Source of the DNA: JBBQER01 sp052148155
Lineage (GTDB): Bacteria > Actinomycetota > Acidimicrobiia > IMCC26256 > PALSA-610
Direction of reading: 5' to 3'
Length of the DNA stretch: 64,000 nt
Assembly (NCBI GenBank): GCA_052148155.1
Contig: JBKQIY010000144.1
Span: 1-64,000 of the forward strand
Made by a program: the position numbers and the translations under genes. Position 1 is the first letter of the stretch; each line of letters begins with the position of its first letter. Below the pieces are notes generated by a model. The model worked only from the letters and a program-made list of their open reading frames with translations, had not been told where the DNA came from and did not search any database. Positions 34,528-43,970 of the stretch are shown here, piece after piece.

Positions 34528-36381
34528 GTGCCCGCAGACGGTCTGGTACTGCCATACGAGGCGCTCGGGCTGATCGTCATGGGGCTCGACCGGACCATGG
34601 ATCCCGACACCCGCCCACCCGACCAGCACTCACGACTGCGCGTCGTCGACCTCCGCGTCGGTCCCGGCCGCGAGCTCCATCTGGGCGGACATCTGGCAGG
34701 GATCCTGGCCGACAGCCGAGAGCGCAGCGCCGCCGCATCCTGGATCTCGGCGACCGTCGCCGGGCCCCGGCCGGCCGATGCCGACGGCTCCATCGACGTC
34801 GACGGGACGGTCGTGTCGGTACATACGCTCCCGTCGCCGATGCTGGCACCGGGACAACCGCGAGTGGTCGACCAGGGCCTGCTCTGGACCCAGTGGCGGT
34901 CGAGCTGCGCCCGCCGCCGCGATGAACTCGCGGCGGCGCATGCGTCGCATCGTCTGGAGCGATATCGGATCGAGGCGGCGCTCGAGCGGGCGCGGACCCG
35001 CCCCGCCGCATCGACGCCCCGGCCCGAGCCGGCCCCGCGGCCCGAGCCCGATCGGGCGGCCGAACTGCCGTCCGGCCCCGAGCCGGAGACGGGACCCGAA
35101 GGCGAACCGGACGACAACGCGGCCCTGCGCAGCCAGGTGCAGTCCCTCATCGCGTCACTCGACGTGCTTCCCGCGGCGCCGCTGCCGGAAGGAGCGCTCC
35201 TCGCCGACGCATGGGATGCGCACGCGGCGCTGGTCCGGGTCCGCGACGGCCTCGACGCGCTTCCTTCGGCTGACGTGGAAACGCTGGAGCAGCGCGTCGA
35301 CGCGGCGCGCGCCAGCGTCGCCGAGACGTCGGCCGGCATCTCCGACCAGGCACGACTGCAGATCGAAGAATGCCACCGCGGGGTGGTGGAGGCCGAGGCG
35401 GAACTCTTCGCGGCGAAACGTCGACATCGCTCGCGTGCGATCACGAATTACGAACATGCTGTCGCCGCGGAACTTGTGACGCTCGCAGATGCCGGGCTCG
35501 ATTCGCACGCGTCGTTCCTTGTCGCGGTCGACGAAGGCGCCGCCGCATCCAATGCGGCCGCCAGACGGCTCGCACTGGCCGAACTCGCCGAAGCAAGAGC
35601 AGAGCTCGACGAGGCGCTGCAGGTTCCCGACATGCCGACGCGCGCCGAGCTCGAAGAACGTGAGGCCCAGATGGGCGCCCGCGCGTTCGAACTGCTTGGC
35701 TACGCGCCGGGAACCGATCCGGCCGCTGAGCTTCGCGCGTTGCGGGTCCCGACCGAAGGTCGCGCCGAACTGCTCGACGAGATCGCGCAGGTGTTGACGA
35801 CCGCGGGCGTCGTGGTGATCGGCGATCTCGTGGATTGCGCTCGCGCATTTGTTGCGCCGAGGTCGCGTCAGCCGCAGACCGCGGCGCGGGACAGACCCGC
35901 GACCTCGACACCTTCGGAACCGGTTCGTGTCGTGCCGGCCGCGGTCACTTCGGTTCGCACCCTCGACGTCGAAACGCTGGAACAGCAGCGCTTCGCTCAC
36001 GACCGCGCTCTCGAGCAGCTCGATACCGAACTCGCGGCGATCGACGCGGTCTACAACGCCGATCTGCGGACGCTCCCGGCCGCCGAGCTGACGCGGGCAG
36101 TCGAGGTGTTGCTCGATCGGTACCGATCGGGGGCCCTGTTGGCTGGTCGGCTCCCGCTTGTTCTCGACGGTGCGCTCGACGGGCTCACCCCTGCCGCACG
36201 CGAAGCGGCGGTGAAGGCCCTCGCAGGTGCCGATGACCTCCAGACGATCGTGGTCAGCGACGATGTCGAGGTCATGCAGAGCCTGGCGCAGACCGGTGGC
36301 ACCCTCGTGCGGTGGCCGGCGCCTGACCCGTCCAGGCGCGATGGCTCGCCGCGCCAGCCGACCCCGGCCGGCGGCGCATGA
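34528..36381 (+). CDS. Coiled-coil protein with an SMC/RecN-like C-terminal segment
   Basis: A 617-residue protein of no family I can name. Residues 1-125 are a compact N-terminal domain (LRVVDLRVGPGRELHLGGHLAGILADS). Residues 130-480 are mostly Ala/Glu/Arg-rich coiled coil, with a Pro/Glu-rich insert near 165-200. The end, LPLVLDGALDGLTPAAREAAVKALAGADDLQTIVVSDDVEVMQSLAQTGG, resembles the Walker B/D-loop/switch region of SMC-like ATPases (hhhhD, then QTIVVSDD), yet no Walker A is visible at the start. It may be a degenerate or partner-dependent SMC-like protein. The GTG start is uncertain. Its stop overlaps the next gene by four bases. Confidence 0.65.
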   Translation: MPADGLVLPYEALGLIVMGLDRTMDPDTRPPDQHSRLRVVDLRVGPGRELHLGGHLAGILADSRERSAAASWISATVAGPRPADADGSIDVDGTVVSVHTLPSPMLAPGQPRVVDQGLLWTQWRSSCARRRDELAAAHASHRLERYRIEAALERARTRPAASTPRPEPAPRPEPDRAAELPSGPEPETGPEGEPDDNAALRSQVQSLIASLDVLPAAPLPEGALLADAWDAHAALVRVRDGLDALPSADVETLEQRVDAARASVAETSAGISDQARLQIEECHRGVVEAEAELFAAKRRHRSRAITNYEHAVAAELVTLADAGLDSHASFLVAVDEGAAASNAAARRLALAELAEARAELDEALQVPDMPTRAELEEREAQMGARAFELLGYAPGTDPAAELRALRVPTEGRAELLDEIAQVLTTAGVVVIGDLVDCARAFVAPRSRQPQTAARDRPATSTPSEPVRVVPAAVTSVRTLDVETLEQQRFAHDRALEQLDTELAAIDAVYNADLRTLPAAELTRAVEVLLDRYRSGALLAGRLPLVLDGALDGLTPAAREAAVKALAGADDLQTIVVSDDVEVMQSLAQTGGTLVRWPAPDPSRRDGSPRQPTPAGGA

Positions 36382-36773
36382 TTTCGCCGGAGCGGGTACG
36401 CGTGGTCGTCGATGCGTACGTGGAGGCGTATCGACGGAACGACAAACAAGCGTGCCTGGACCTATTCGCGGCCGGGGCGGAGTGGCACGATCCGGTCGGG
36501 GAGCCGCCGCACGTCGGTCACGTCGGAGTGAGCGCGTTCTGGGAGCAAGCCCGAACGATGGCGGATGTCATCGAACTCGTCCCGAGCGACGTGATCGTGT
36601 GCGCCAACCAGGCGGCGATGGTGTTCGAGATCCACGTGACCGTGGGTGCGGCGGACGGCTCGTCGTCGACGATGGTGATGGATGCCGTCGACGTCTTCGT
36701 GCTCGACGACGATGGACTCATCGTCGAGCTCCGCGCGTATTGGGACATGACGCGCGCACGTACGCGCGCTTAG
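36378..36773 (+). CDS. NTF2-like/SnoaL-like protein
   Basis: A 131-residue NTF2-fold protein. VVVDAYVEAYRRNDKQACLDLFAAGAEWHDPVGEPPHVGHVGVSAFWEQ is the typical SnoaL/ketosteroid-isomerase opening (helix, then the W-x-D-P strand), and VDVFVLDDDGLIVELRAYWD closes the cone. These proteins may be isomerases or ligand binders. The ATG overlaps the coiled-coil gene stop (ATGA), indicating translational coupling. Whether the two proteins work together is unknown. Confidence 0.82.
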   Translation: MISPERVRVVVDAYVEAYRRNDKQACLDLFAAGAEWHDPVGEPPHVGHVGVSAFWEQARTMADVIELVPSDVIVCANQAAMVFEIHVTVGAADGSSSTMVMDAVDVFVLDDDGLIVELRAYWDMTRARTRA

Positions 36774-36873
36774 CGCGATTCGATGCCGAAAACGCAACGA
36801 AAGGGCACGGCCGCGGGGCGCTGACCAGGCCGACTTTCGCCGGGACACCTGTTTCGGCCACAATCTATAAGCG

Positions 36874-37554
36874 ATGAACGTTGAATCCCGCGATTCCGTC
36901 TCGCTCAAGCCCGCAGAACTCGATGAGTTCGCTCAGATGCTCACCGTCAGCGGGCTCTCCCTGACCGACGAGCAGATCGACCTGCAGCTTGAAGCGTTCC
37001 CGCTCGCAGTCGTCGCGATGTTCGACAGCGAGGTCCAGGGCGTCATGCTCGGCTCGCTCGAACGGATCGGTGGAACACCCGCGATCCTTTGGGGTCTCGG
37101 CGTGGCGCGCAAAGGCAAGCAGGCCGCGACCGCGCTGAAAGCGATGACCGGCGAGTTGTCGCGCCGTGCCGCGATCTCGTTTCCCGACGAGGACGTGCTC
37201 GTCGCGACCCGCCTGTCGCAGCCGAGCTGTTATGCACTCCTCGCCAGCTACGCGAACCTCGTTCCCCGTCCCGGTTACGTTCCCAACGGCGAAGACCGCG
37301 CGTGGGGCCGGCGCCTCGCGAAGCGGTTCGGACTCGACCCCCATTTCGACGACCGCGGGTTCACGGTCGCGGTGAAGAGCCGCAAGCCGACCTGTGTCCC
37401 GATCCTCGACGCCAGTCCGGTCAAGGCGACCGGCGGTTCCAAGATCGTGTCCCTGGTCGGCGAACTCGACGCGACGCGCGGCAAAGCGATGATCGTGTTC
37501 GGGTGGGCGATCGCCGAAGAGCTCGCGGCCGGTTCGTACGTCGCCGCGTTCTAG
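36874..37554 (+). CDS. Uncharacterised 226-residue protein
   Basis: No family is recognised with confidence. The region AVVAMFDSEVQGVMLGSLERIGGTPAILWGLGVARKGKQAATALKAM recalls a GNAT acetyltransferase strand-loop-helix (x-V-A-R-K-G-K-Q), but other acetyltransferase features are weak. The second half is SCYALLASYANLVPRPGYVPNGEDRAWGRRLAKRFGLDPHFDDRGFTVAVKSRKPTC in type. It has good codon usage and a -10-like CAATCT 7 bases before the ATG, so the gene is probably real. It lies 100 bases after the NTF2-like gene and converges with the DUF255 gene. Confidence 0.65.
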   Translation: MNVESRDSVSLKPAELDEFAQMLTVSGLSLTDEQIDLQLEAFPLAVVAMFDSEVQGVMLGSLERIGGTPAILWGLGVARKGKQAATALKAMTGELSRRAAISFPDEDVLVATRLSQPSCYALLASYANLVPRPGYVPNGEDRAWGRRLAKRFGLDPHFDDRGFTVAVKSRKPTCVPILDASPVKATGGSKIVSLVGELDATRGKAMIVFGWAIAEELAAGSYVAAF

Positions 37555-37558
37555 GTGT

Positions 37559-39586
37559 TTAACCGGCGCGGTCTCGTAACACCGCATCGAGTTGCGTCCG
37601 CAACGCAACGGGCGTCGTGACCGGTTCGCGGCACGCGTAACGCTCACACACGTACGCGGTTGGGACCTCGCGTGCGGGCCGATCGGCGAGGAGCGGAATC
37701 GTCTCGTCGGCGCCGGATGCGACGAGGGTCACTGACGCGGGGACGAGGCGGCCCACCACCTCGGACCGCAACGCGCGGCTCCGAGGATCGGACGGCTCGC
37801 CGACGATGACGATCTCGATCGGTGCGAGAACCTGACGTTCGAGTGCTCCGAGCAGATAAGCGAATCCGGTCGGGTGCGACGTCATCGGGCCGACGAGCAT
37901 TTCAAGGATCGCGACGGCGGGCGCCGCGTACCGTTCGTCGCCGGTGAGCACACTCAGACGGAGCAGGCCGTTGGCGGCCAACGCGTTCGCGGATGGTGTC
38001 GCGTTGTCGAAGATGTCCTTCGGCCGTACCACCAGGGGTTCGGCGTCATGGCCAGTCGTGAAGAAGCCACCGACGTCACGATCGAAGAAGAGGCGCAGCA
38101 GATCGTCGGCGACGGCGCGCGCGTCGGCGAGCCAGGCGATGTCGTCGAGTTCGGTGAGGGTGACCAGCGCCTCCAGCAGCGCGCCGTAGTCTTCTGCGTA
38201 CGCGAGGTACGGCGCGCGCCATGACCGACGGAAACGACCGTCGGCGTCGCGCAGCTCGCGCAGCAAGAACGTCGCGTTCGTGCGCGCCGCTGCCATCCAG
38301 TCGTCACGATCGAACGCCGCGGCTGCTTCGGCCATCGCGGCGAGGAACAGCGAGTTCCAGCCGAGCAACACCTTGTCGTCGCGACTGGGACGGACTCGGC
38401 GGGTTCGGCGGGCCAACAGCGCCGGCCGGTGGCGGGCAACCGCGGCCGGCTCGGGCTCGTCGCGGACAGCGACGTGCAAGATGCTGCCCGCGAAGTTGGT
38501 GTGCGGGTCGACGAAATTCGGTGTGGCACTGACGCCGTAGTAGCGCATCACTTCGTCGGCGTCGGCGCCGCAGACCTCGCCGATCTCGTCCGGCGACCAC
38601 AGATAGAACTTGCCTTCGACACCCTCGGAGTCGGCATCTTCCGCCGCGTAGAAGCCGCCGGCGGGGTCGGCGAGATCGGTCAGCACGTACCCCACGATGT
38701 CTTCGACCACTGACCGGTACCGGATGTCACCGGTGACGAGGTAGCCGTGCGTGTAGGCACGGGTCAACAGTGCGTTGTCGTAGAGCATTTTCTCGAAGTG
38801 GGGGACTAACCACCTCTCGTCGGTCGAGTACCGGGCGAAGCCTCCGCCGAGCTGATCGTGGATCCCGCCTGCGGCCATCGCGTCGAGACTGGTTGTGATC
38901 ATCTCGCGGATCTCAGCTGCGTCGGTGCGCACGAGCTCACGGCACAAGAAGGCGATCGTCATTGCCTGCGGAAACTTCGGAGCCCGGCCGAATCCGCCCC
39001 ATTGGCGATCGAACCCCGCGCCTGTGTTCTGCGCTGCGGCTGCGAGCGTTCCGGCATCGAGGCCGCCGGATTGGGCGGGGCGTAGGACACGCTCGTCGAT
39101 CGCATCGGTCAGTTTGGCGGCCTGTCCCTCGACGTCGTCGCGTTGTTCATTCCATGCTTGCGCGACGACCTCGCACACCTTCGCGAACGCCGGCATGCCG
39201 TGACGATCCTGGTCGGGGAAGTAGGTACCTCCGTAGAACGGACGACCGTCGGGAGTCAGCCACACCGACATCGGCCACCCGCCTTGGCCGGTGAGCGCCT
39301 GCACGGCCTGCATGTACACCGCGTCGACGTCGGGCCGCTCTTCGCGGTCGACTTTCACGTTCACGAAAAGCCGGTTCATGATCTCGGCCATCGCCGGATC
39401 CTCGAACGATTCGTGGGCCATCACGTGACACCAGTGACAAGACGAATAGCCGACCGACAAAAAAATGGGTTTGTCTTCGGTGCGCGCCTGTGCGAACGCC
39501 TCGTCGCCCCAGGGATACCAGTCGACGGGATTGTCGCGGTGTTGGTGGAGGTACGGGCTGGTTTCGGCGGCGAGGCGGTTGCTCAT
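37559..39586 (-). CDS. DUF255 thioredoxin-like/six-hairpin glycosidase-like protein (YyaL family)
   Basis: A 675-residue member of the YyaL/SPATA20 family. The N-terminus LAAETSPYLHQHRDNPVDWYPWGDEAF leads to a thioredoxin-like domain with the CHWC motif (SVGYSSCHWCHVMAHESFED, near 45-60). The rest is an alpha/alpha barrel related to six-hairpin glycosidases (HDQLGGGFARYSTDERWLVPHFEKMLYDNA). Length is normal. Biochemical function is not settled in any organism. The ATG overlaps the stop of the upstream acyl-CoA synthetase (ATGA), so the two are co-expressed. Confidence 0.92.
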   Translation of the reverse strand: MSNRLAAETSPYLHQHRDNPVDWYPWGDEAFAQARTEDKPIFLSVGYSSCHWCHVMAHESFEDPAMAEIMNRLFVNVKVDREERPDVDAVYMQAVQALTGQGGWPMSVWLTPDGRPFYGGTYFPDQDRHGMPAFAKVCEVVAQAWNEQRDDVEGQAAKLTDAIDERVLRPAQSGGLDAGTLAAAAQNTGAGFDRQWGGFGRAPKFPQAMTIAFLCRELVRTDAAEIREMITTSLDAMAAGGIHDQLGGGFARYSTDERWLVPHFEKMLYDNALLTRAYTHGYLVTGDIRYRSVVEDIVGYVLTDLADPAGGFYAAEDADSEGVEGKFYLWSPDEIGEVCGADADEVMRYYGVSATPNFVDPHTNFAGSILHVAVRDEPEPAAVARHRPALLARRTRRVRPSRDDKVLLGWNSLFLAAMAEAAAAFDRDDWMAAARTNATFLLRELRDADGRFRRSWRAPYLAYAEDYGALLEALVTLTELDDIAWLADARAVADDLLRLFFDRDVGGFFTTGHDAEPLVVRPKDIFDNATPSANALAANGLLRLSVLTGDERYAAPAVAILEMLVGPMTSHPTGFAYLLGALERQVLAPIEIVIVGEPSDPRSRALRSEVVGRLVPASVTLVASGADETIPLLADRPAREVPTAYVCERYACREPVTTPVALRTQLDAVLRDRAG

Positions 39587-41196
39587 CGGTTCGGCGAGCC
39601 GGACTCGATCGCGGTCGACTTGGCCCAGCGGTAGTCGGGTTTTCCGGCGGGCGACCGCACGATCGTTTCCACCAGCACGACCTCGCGTGGCAGTTTGTAC
39701 CGCGCCAGGTGCGCCCGGGCGTGCTCATGGAGCGTTTCGAGGGTGGGCGCGGTCTCGGCGCGGGGTTGCACGATGGCGACGACACGCTCACCCCAACGTG
39801 CGTCGGGCACGCCGACGACCACCGCGTCGATCACCTCAGGGTGGGCTTTCAATACCGACTCGACCTCTTCGGGGTAGACCTTCTCGCCTCCGCTGTTGAT
39901 CGAGACCGAACCGCGGCCGAGCAACGTGATCGATCCGTCGGCGTCGGCGATCGCGTGATCGCCCGGGACAGCCCACCGCACACCGTCGACGACCGGGAAG
40001 GTGGCGGCGGTCTTGTCGGGGTCCTTGTAGTAACCCAACGGGATCGGCCCACGGCGCGCGAGTCGACCGACGACGCCGGGCGGGGCGGGACGAAGATCGT
40101 CGCCCAGTACCACCGTGTCGTCGGACACCCGGAACCGCGGCGCGCTCGGAATGTCGCTGCCTGATACAACCACCGATTGGCCTTGTCCGCCGGTCTCGGA
40201 CGCGCCGTATCCGTCGACGATGAGCACGCCGGGCAGCCGCTCGACCAGCTGACGTTTGAGAGCAGGCGAAAGGATCGCACCGCCGGAAAGCAAGACTCGT
40301 AGCCCGGAGACGTCGAGCGCGCGGCCGGCTTCGGTGTCGAGCGCGTCGAGGAGCGGGCGAGCGAACGCGTCGCCGACGATCACCATGAAGTTGGCCTGTT
40401 CGTGTTCGACGAGCTCCCACAGTTTCAGCGCGTCGAGTCGATGCTCGACCGGAATGACGACCGCGCCGCCGTTGAAGAGCGCGCTGAATGCCATCCAGTG
40501 CGCGGTTCCGTGCATGAACGGGCAGGCCGGAATGCAGCGGGTGCGTGCGTCGAGGCACCGCTCGGCGATCTCTTCCGGCGCGGTAATGGGTTTGCCGCCG
40601 CCCCCGGCACCGCCCATCGCCCCGAAGAACACGTCTTCGTGGCGCCACATGACACCCTTGGGCATCCCGGTGGTGCCGCCGGTGTAGAGGATGTACAGAT
40701 CGTCGGCGCTCCGGGCTGAGAACGTCCGCTCGGAGCTCGCGGCCGCCAGCGCCGATTCGTAGTCGATCGCACCGAGGTCAGAGCACGCCGCGTCGGTGCC
40801 GTCGTCGACGACGAGGTACGTGTGGAGCTTCGGCAACGACGGGGCGATCGTTGCGAGTTTCGGTGCGAACTCGCGGTGGAACACGACCGCGCAGGCGTCG
40901 GCATCGTCGAGGAGATAGCGGAGCTCGTCTTCGACGTAGCGGTAGTTGACGTTGATCGGCACCGCGCGGAGCTTGAACGCGGCCAGCATCACCTCGAGAT
41001 ATTCGATCGAGTTGTACAAGTAGCAAGCGACGTGGTCGCCGGGGCCCACTCCTCGCTCGGCGAGCGCGTGGGCGAGTTGTGTGGCCCGCGTGTCTTCTTC
41101 GGCGAAGGTCAAACGCCGGGCGGCGCACACCATCGCTTCGTGATCGGGCACGGTGTCGGCGACGCGTTCCCACAGATCGGCGAGGTTGTACTCCAT
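39583..41196 (-). CDS. Acyl-CoA synthetase (AMP-forming)
   Basis: A 537-residue acyl-CoA ligase closely similar to the one at 7044-8648. Motifs: LYILYTGGTTGMPKGVMWRHED (about 170-190), DGYGASETGGQGQS (about 330), and PAGKPDYRWAKS at the C-terminus with the catalytic lysine. ATG 41196 is chosen because GGAAGG lies 6 bases before it; a TTG two codons upstream is in frame. It sits between a secernin-type hydrolase and DUF255 on the minus strand. The two copies probably act on different acids; substrates are unknown. Confidence 0.92.
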   Translation of the reverse strand: MEYNLADLWERVADTVPDHEAMVCAARRLTFAEEDTRATQLAHALAERGVGPGDHVACYLYNSIEYLEVMLAAFKLRAVPINVNYRYVEDELRYLLDDADACAVVFHREFAPKLATIAPSLPKLHTYLVVDDGTDAACSDLGAIDYESALAAASSERTFSARSADDLYILYTGGTTGMPKGVMWRHEDVFFGAMGGAGGGGKPITAPEEIAERCLDARTRCIPACPFMHGTAHWMAFSALFNGGAVVIPVEHRLDALKLWELVEHEQANFMVIVGDAFARPLLDALDTEAGRALDVSGLRVLLSGGAILSPALKRQLVERLPGVLIVDGYGASETGGQGQSVVVSGSDIPSAPRFRVSDDTVVLGDDLRPAPPGVVGRLARRGPIPLGYYKDPDKTAATFPVVDGVRWAVPGDHAIADADGSITLLGRGSVSINSGGEKVYPEEVESVLKAHPEVIDAVVVGVPDARWGERVVAIVQPRAETAPTLETLHEHARAHLARYKLPREVVLVETIVRSPAGKPDYRWAKSTAIESGSPNR

Positions 41197-41278
41197 GTCC
41201 AACCTTCCGCGACGGTTCAGGGTCCTGGGCCGGACCGTAGTAGTGGGACGAGCCGGGCGTCGAACGGGCCGGTGCCCC

Positions 41279-42496
41279 TCAGACGCCGAGACTCGTGAGC
41301 GCGGCGTCGACCCGTTTGCCGGCGCGGATCATGAGCTCCTCATGGCGACCGGACGTGCCCGTGGCGTCGACCGCGTCGGCATCGACCCAAAGTTCGGCCT
41401 CCACCGGCGCGAGCCGTTGGCGAACGTCCCCAAGGGCATCCGGGTCGCGCTCGACGCGATCGCGAAGCCGGGCGAAGCGCTGCCATTGCGCGGGATCGCT
41501 CAGCATTGGGGGAACGAGCGGCGGGAAGAACGGAATGAACACACCTGCGCACGGACTGCCCAGACACGCCCAGGCGCGGGGCGGTGCGTCGACGCGCAAT
41601 TCGACGACAAACGATGCGGTCGTGGCCTGATCGTTGCGCAGGTGCATGCAGACCGTGACGTGACGATCGTCGTCGTGGTGGAATCTCGGAACCGCATTGG
41701 CGACACATGCTTGTTCGCGATCAGACGAGCCGGGCGTCCCCCATGGTCCGTGGCCGTGATCGCGTAGCGTTGCGACGACGTCGCCGACCGTCCCATGGCC
41801 GGTCGTCGGGTCGGTGAGGCCGGACGAACGTCGCGCGATGCAGGCACGGGTTGCTGCCAGACGATGATCCGCGATCGAGGTTCGGATCGTGCGCGACCGC
41901 CACTGGTCGAAGTCGGTTCCGGGCGCGACGTCGGTCGAAGCGACGGTCCAATCGGCGGCCAGCGAGATCCGATTCGAGATCGCCGATCCATCACCGACCG
42001 GCCGTGCGGCCCAGCTTCGAGCGCTCGTTTCGAGCACCCATCCGCCGTGCGCGTCGGCGATCAAAAACGAAGAGAAATACGGTTCGGTTCGGTGCCGCTC
42101 GCCGCTGCCGCCCTGGCCGTGCTCGGCGATCGCTCCGGTCATGACCGCGAGGGCGTCGTCGGCCGATCGCGCTCGCTCCAGACCGAGTCGCACAAGATCC
42201 ATCCCGATCAGGCCTGCGGTTTGGATCCGCGGGTCGTCGATCGTCCAGACCCGTTCGTTGCCTATGGCCACACCATGCTCGTTCACGCCGTGTTCGAGTC
42301 CCCACAGCCACGTGGGATGCGAGCCGACCAGCGCGTACGCGCCGCGGTCGGCGATCTCGAGGTACTGGGTGTGCAGCGTGGCGCCGGCAGGGCGGGCGCG
42401 GTGTGCGCACACGACCTGGGACTCTTCGGGCGGACGGTCAGAGTTCTTGGCGAAAACCATGCTGTCGTTCGTACGCACACAGAGCGTATCGCACAC
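41279..42496 (-). CDS. Secernin-type Ntn-hydrolase (C69-like dipeptidase family)
   Basis: A 405-residue protein that begins MCDTLCV, where Cys2 becomes the N-terminal nucleophile. The following TNDSMVFAKNSDRPPEESQVV, LEHGVNEHGVAIGNERVWT and the Asn-rich active-site region (GSAISNRISLAADW) match secernins, relatives of C69 dipeptidases. The enzyme may hydrolyse an amide bond, but secernin substrates are poorly known. It starts with GTG. It follows the small membrane protein by 50 bases, in a minus-strand run that begins with mshD. Confidence 0.88.
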   Translation of the reverse strand: MCDTLCVRTNDSMVFAKNSDRPPEESQVVCAHRARPAGATLHTQYLEIADRGAYALVGSHPTWLWGLEHGVNEHGVAIGNERVWTIDDPRIQTAGLIGMDLVRLGLERARSADDALAVMTGAIAEHGQGGSGERHRTEPYFSSFLIADAHGGWVLETSARSWAARPVGDGSAISNRISLAADWTVASTDVAPGTDFDQWRSRTIRTSIADHRLAATRACIARRSSGLTDPTTGHGTVGDVVATLRDHGHGPWGTPGSSDREQACVANAVPRFHHDDDRHVTVCMHLRNDQATTASFVVELRVDAPPRAWACLGSPCAGVFIPFFPPLVPPMLSDPAQWQRFARLRDRVERDPDALGDVRQRLAPVEAELWVDADAVDATGTSGRHEELMIRAGKRVDAALTSLGV

Positions 42497-42546
42497 GGGC
42501 CACGGTCCCAGCTACGCGATGCGGGCGGATCGCGTGTTCCGTTCGG

Positions 42547-42894
42547 TCAGCGGAACCAGATGCGCTGGTAGTCGCGACTCATCGGGTGCAACAACAATCC
42601 GACGAGCGCACCGAAGAAGATGAGATCGATCAACCCGCCGAGATCGGTGAGCGTCGCCATGCCCAGATATCTGAACAGCACCAGCACCTGGACGATCGAA
42701 CCTCCGACGGCGAGCGAGTAGCCCCACTTTTTCTCGTTCGCGATCCCGTAGGCGCCGCCGGCGAGCACGAATCCGATCAGCGTCAGGCCCGCGAGTCCGC
42801 CGAGGAGGTTGAAGAGGACGTCGATGTAACACAGGATCACCGCCATGTAGAGAGTCTGCGGCTGTGACCGGTTGAGGAAGCGGCGCTCGTTCAC
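42547..42894 (-). CDS. Small four-helix membrane protein
   Basis: A 115-residue membrane protein with about four hydrophobic segments (LYMAVILCYIDVLFNLLGGLAGLTLIGFVLAGGAYGIA, YSLAVGGSIVQVLVLFRYLG, LGGLIDLIFFGALVGLLLH). NEKKWGYSLAVGGSIVQV is a common loop in uncharacterised actinobacterial membrane proteins. GTG 42894 overlaps the rlmN stop (GTGA), which fixes the start and makes it part of the mshD-rlmN operon. Function unknown. Confidence 0.8.
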   Translation of the reverse strand: MNERRFLNRSQPQTLYMAVILCYIDVLFNLLGGLAGLTLIGFVLAGGAYGIANEKKWGYSLAVGGSIVQVLVLFRYLGMATLTDLGGLIDLIFFGALVGLLLHPMSRDYQRIWFR

Positions 42895-43970
42895 AGCACC
42901 ATTCTTGCGGATCTGGCACCGATCTCGGCACCGGGGCCAGTTTTGGTGGCTCCGACCGCTTCCCGAGCCCGGAGTTGACCGCAGGCAGCGTCGATGTCGA
43001 CCCCCCGATTGTGACGCACAGTGACCATGACTCCGGCGGCGGCGAGGTGAGCCGCGAAGCGGTTGATCCGGTCCCGGTCCGGCGGACGGCCGGCGAAGGC
43101 ACCGGTCGGATTCAGCGGGATCAGGTTCACGTGGGTGCCGCCTCGCAGGCCCTGGAGCCGGCGGGCGAGCAGATCGGCCTGGGCGGGGTCGTCGTTGACG
43201 CCTGCGATGCACGCGTACTCGAACGTCACCCGCCGACCTTTGATCGCCGCGTAGGCCCGGGCGGCGTCGATCACGGCGGCGATCGGATACCGGTGGTTGA
43301 GCGGAACCAGCGTTTCGCGCAGCGTGTCGTCGGGCGCGTGGAGCGACACCGCGAGCGTGACCGGCAGTGCGTGTTGCGCGAGGCGGTGCATGCCGGGCAC
43401 GACACCGACGGTCGAGACGGTGAGGTGACGGGCCGACAGGCCCAGATCGTCGTGCAACCGTTCGAGTGCCGCACAGACCGGTTCGATATTCGCCAGCGGC
43501 TCACCCATTCCCATGAACACGACGTGGGATACCCGCTGCGACGTCGTGTGCTGCGCCCGAACGACCTGTTCGACGATCTCGGCGGCGTCGAGGTGTCGTT
43601 CGAAGCCGCCCTGGCCGGTCGCACAGAACGTGCACCCCATGGCGCAACCCGCTTGGGACGACACGCACACCGTGGCCCGTTGCGCGCTGAGCATCAACAC
43701 GGTTTCGACCTGGGCACCGTCGTGGGTTCGCCACAGCCACTTGGTCGTCGCGGCGTCGCGGCTGGTCTGGGTGATCACCGGCGCGAGCGCGAGTGGGAGC
43801 GCGACGTCGAGTTGGCGACGCAACGTCTTCGGCAGTGTCGTGAGCGCATCGAGCGGAGTCCGCTGCGTCCACAGACCGTCGTAGAGCTGTCCGACCCGAT
43901 AGGGCGCGGCGCCGTTGGCGGCGACGATCGCCGCGAGCTGTTCTCGTGACGCGCCGTAGCGGGTGGTCAT
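42891..43970 (-). CDS. rlmN: 23S rRNA (adenine2503-C2)-methyltransferase RlmN
   Basis: A 359-residue radical SAM enzyme that methylates A2503 of 23S rRNA (and some tRNAs). The cluster-binding motif is AGCAMGCTFCATGQ (Cys-x3-Cys-x2-Cys). MGMGEPLANIEPV, AVSLHAPDDTLRETLVPLNHRYPI and the C-terminal TVRHNRGVDIDAACGQL, carrying the methyl-accepting cysteine, complete it. Length is slightly shorter than the E. coli enzyme. ATG 43970 overlaps the mshD stop (ATGA). Confidence 0.95.
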   Translation of the reverse strand: MTTRYGASREQLAAIVAANGAAPYRVGQLYDGLWTQRTPLDALTTLPKTLRRQLDVALPLALAPVITQTSRDAATTKWLWRTHDGAQVETVLMLSAQRATVCVSSQAGCAMGCTFCATGQGGFERHLDAAEIVEQVVRAQHTTSQRVSHVVFMGMGEPLANIEPVCAALERLHDDLGLSARHLTVSTVGVVPGMHRLAQHALPVTLAVSLHAPDDTLRETLVPLNHRYPIAAVIDAARAYAAIKGRRVTFEYACIAGVNDDPAQADLLARRLQGLRGGTHVNLIPLNPTGAFAGRPPDRDRINRFAAHLAAAGVMVTVRHNRGVDIDAACGQLRAREAVGATKTGPGAEIGARSARMVL

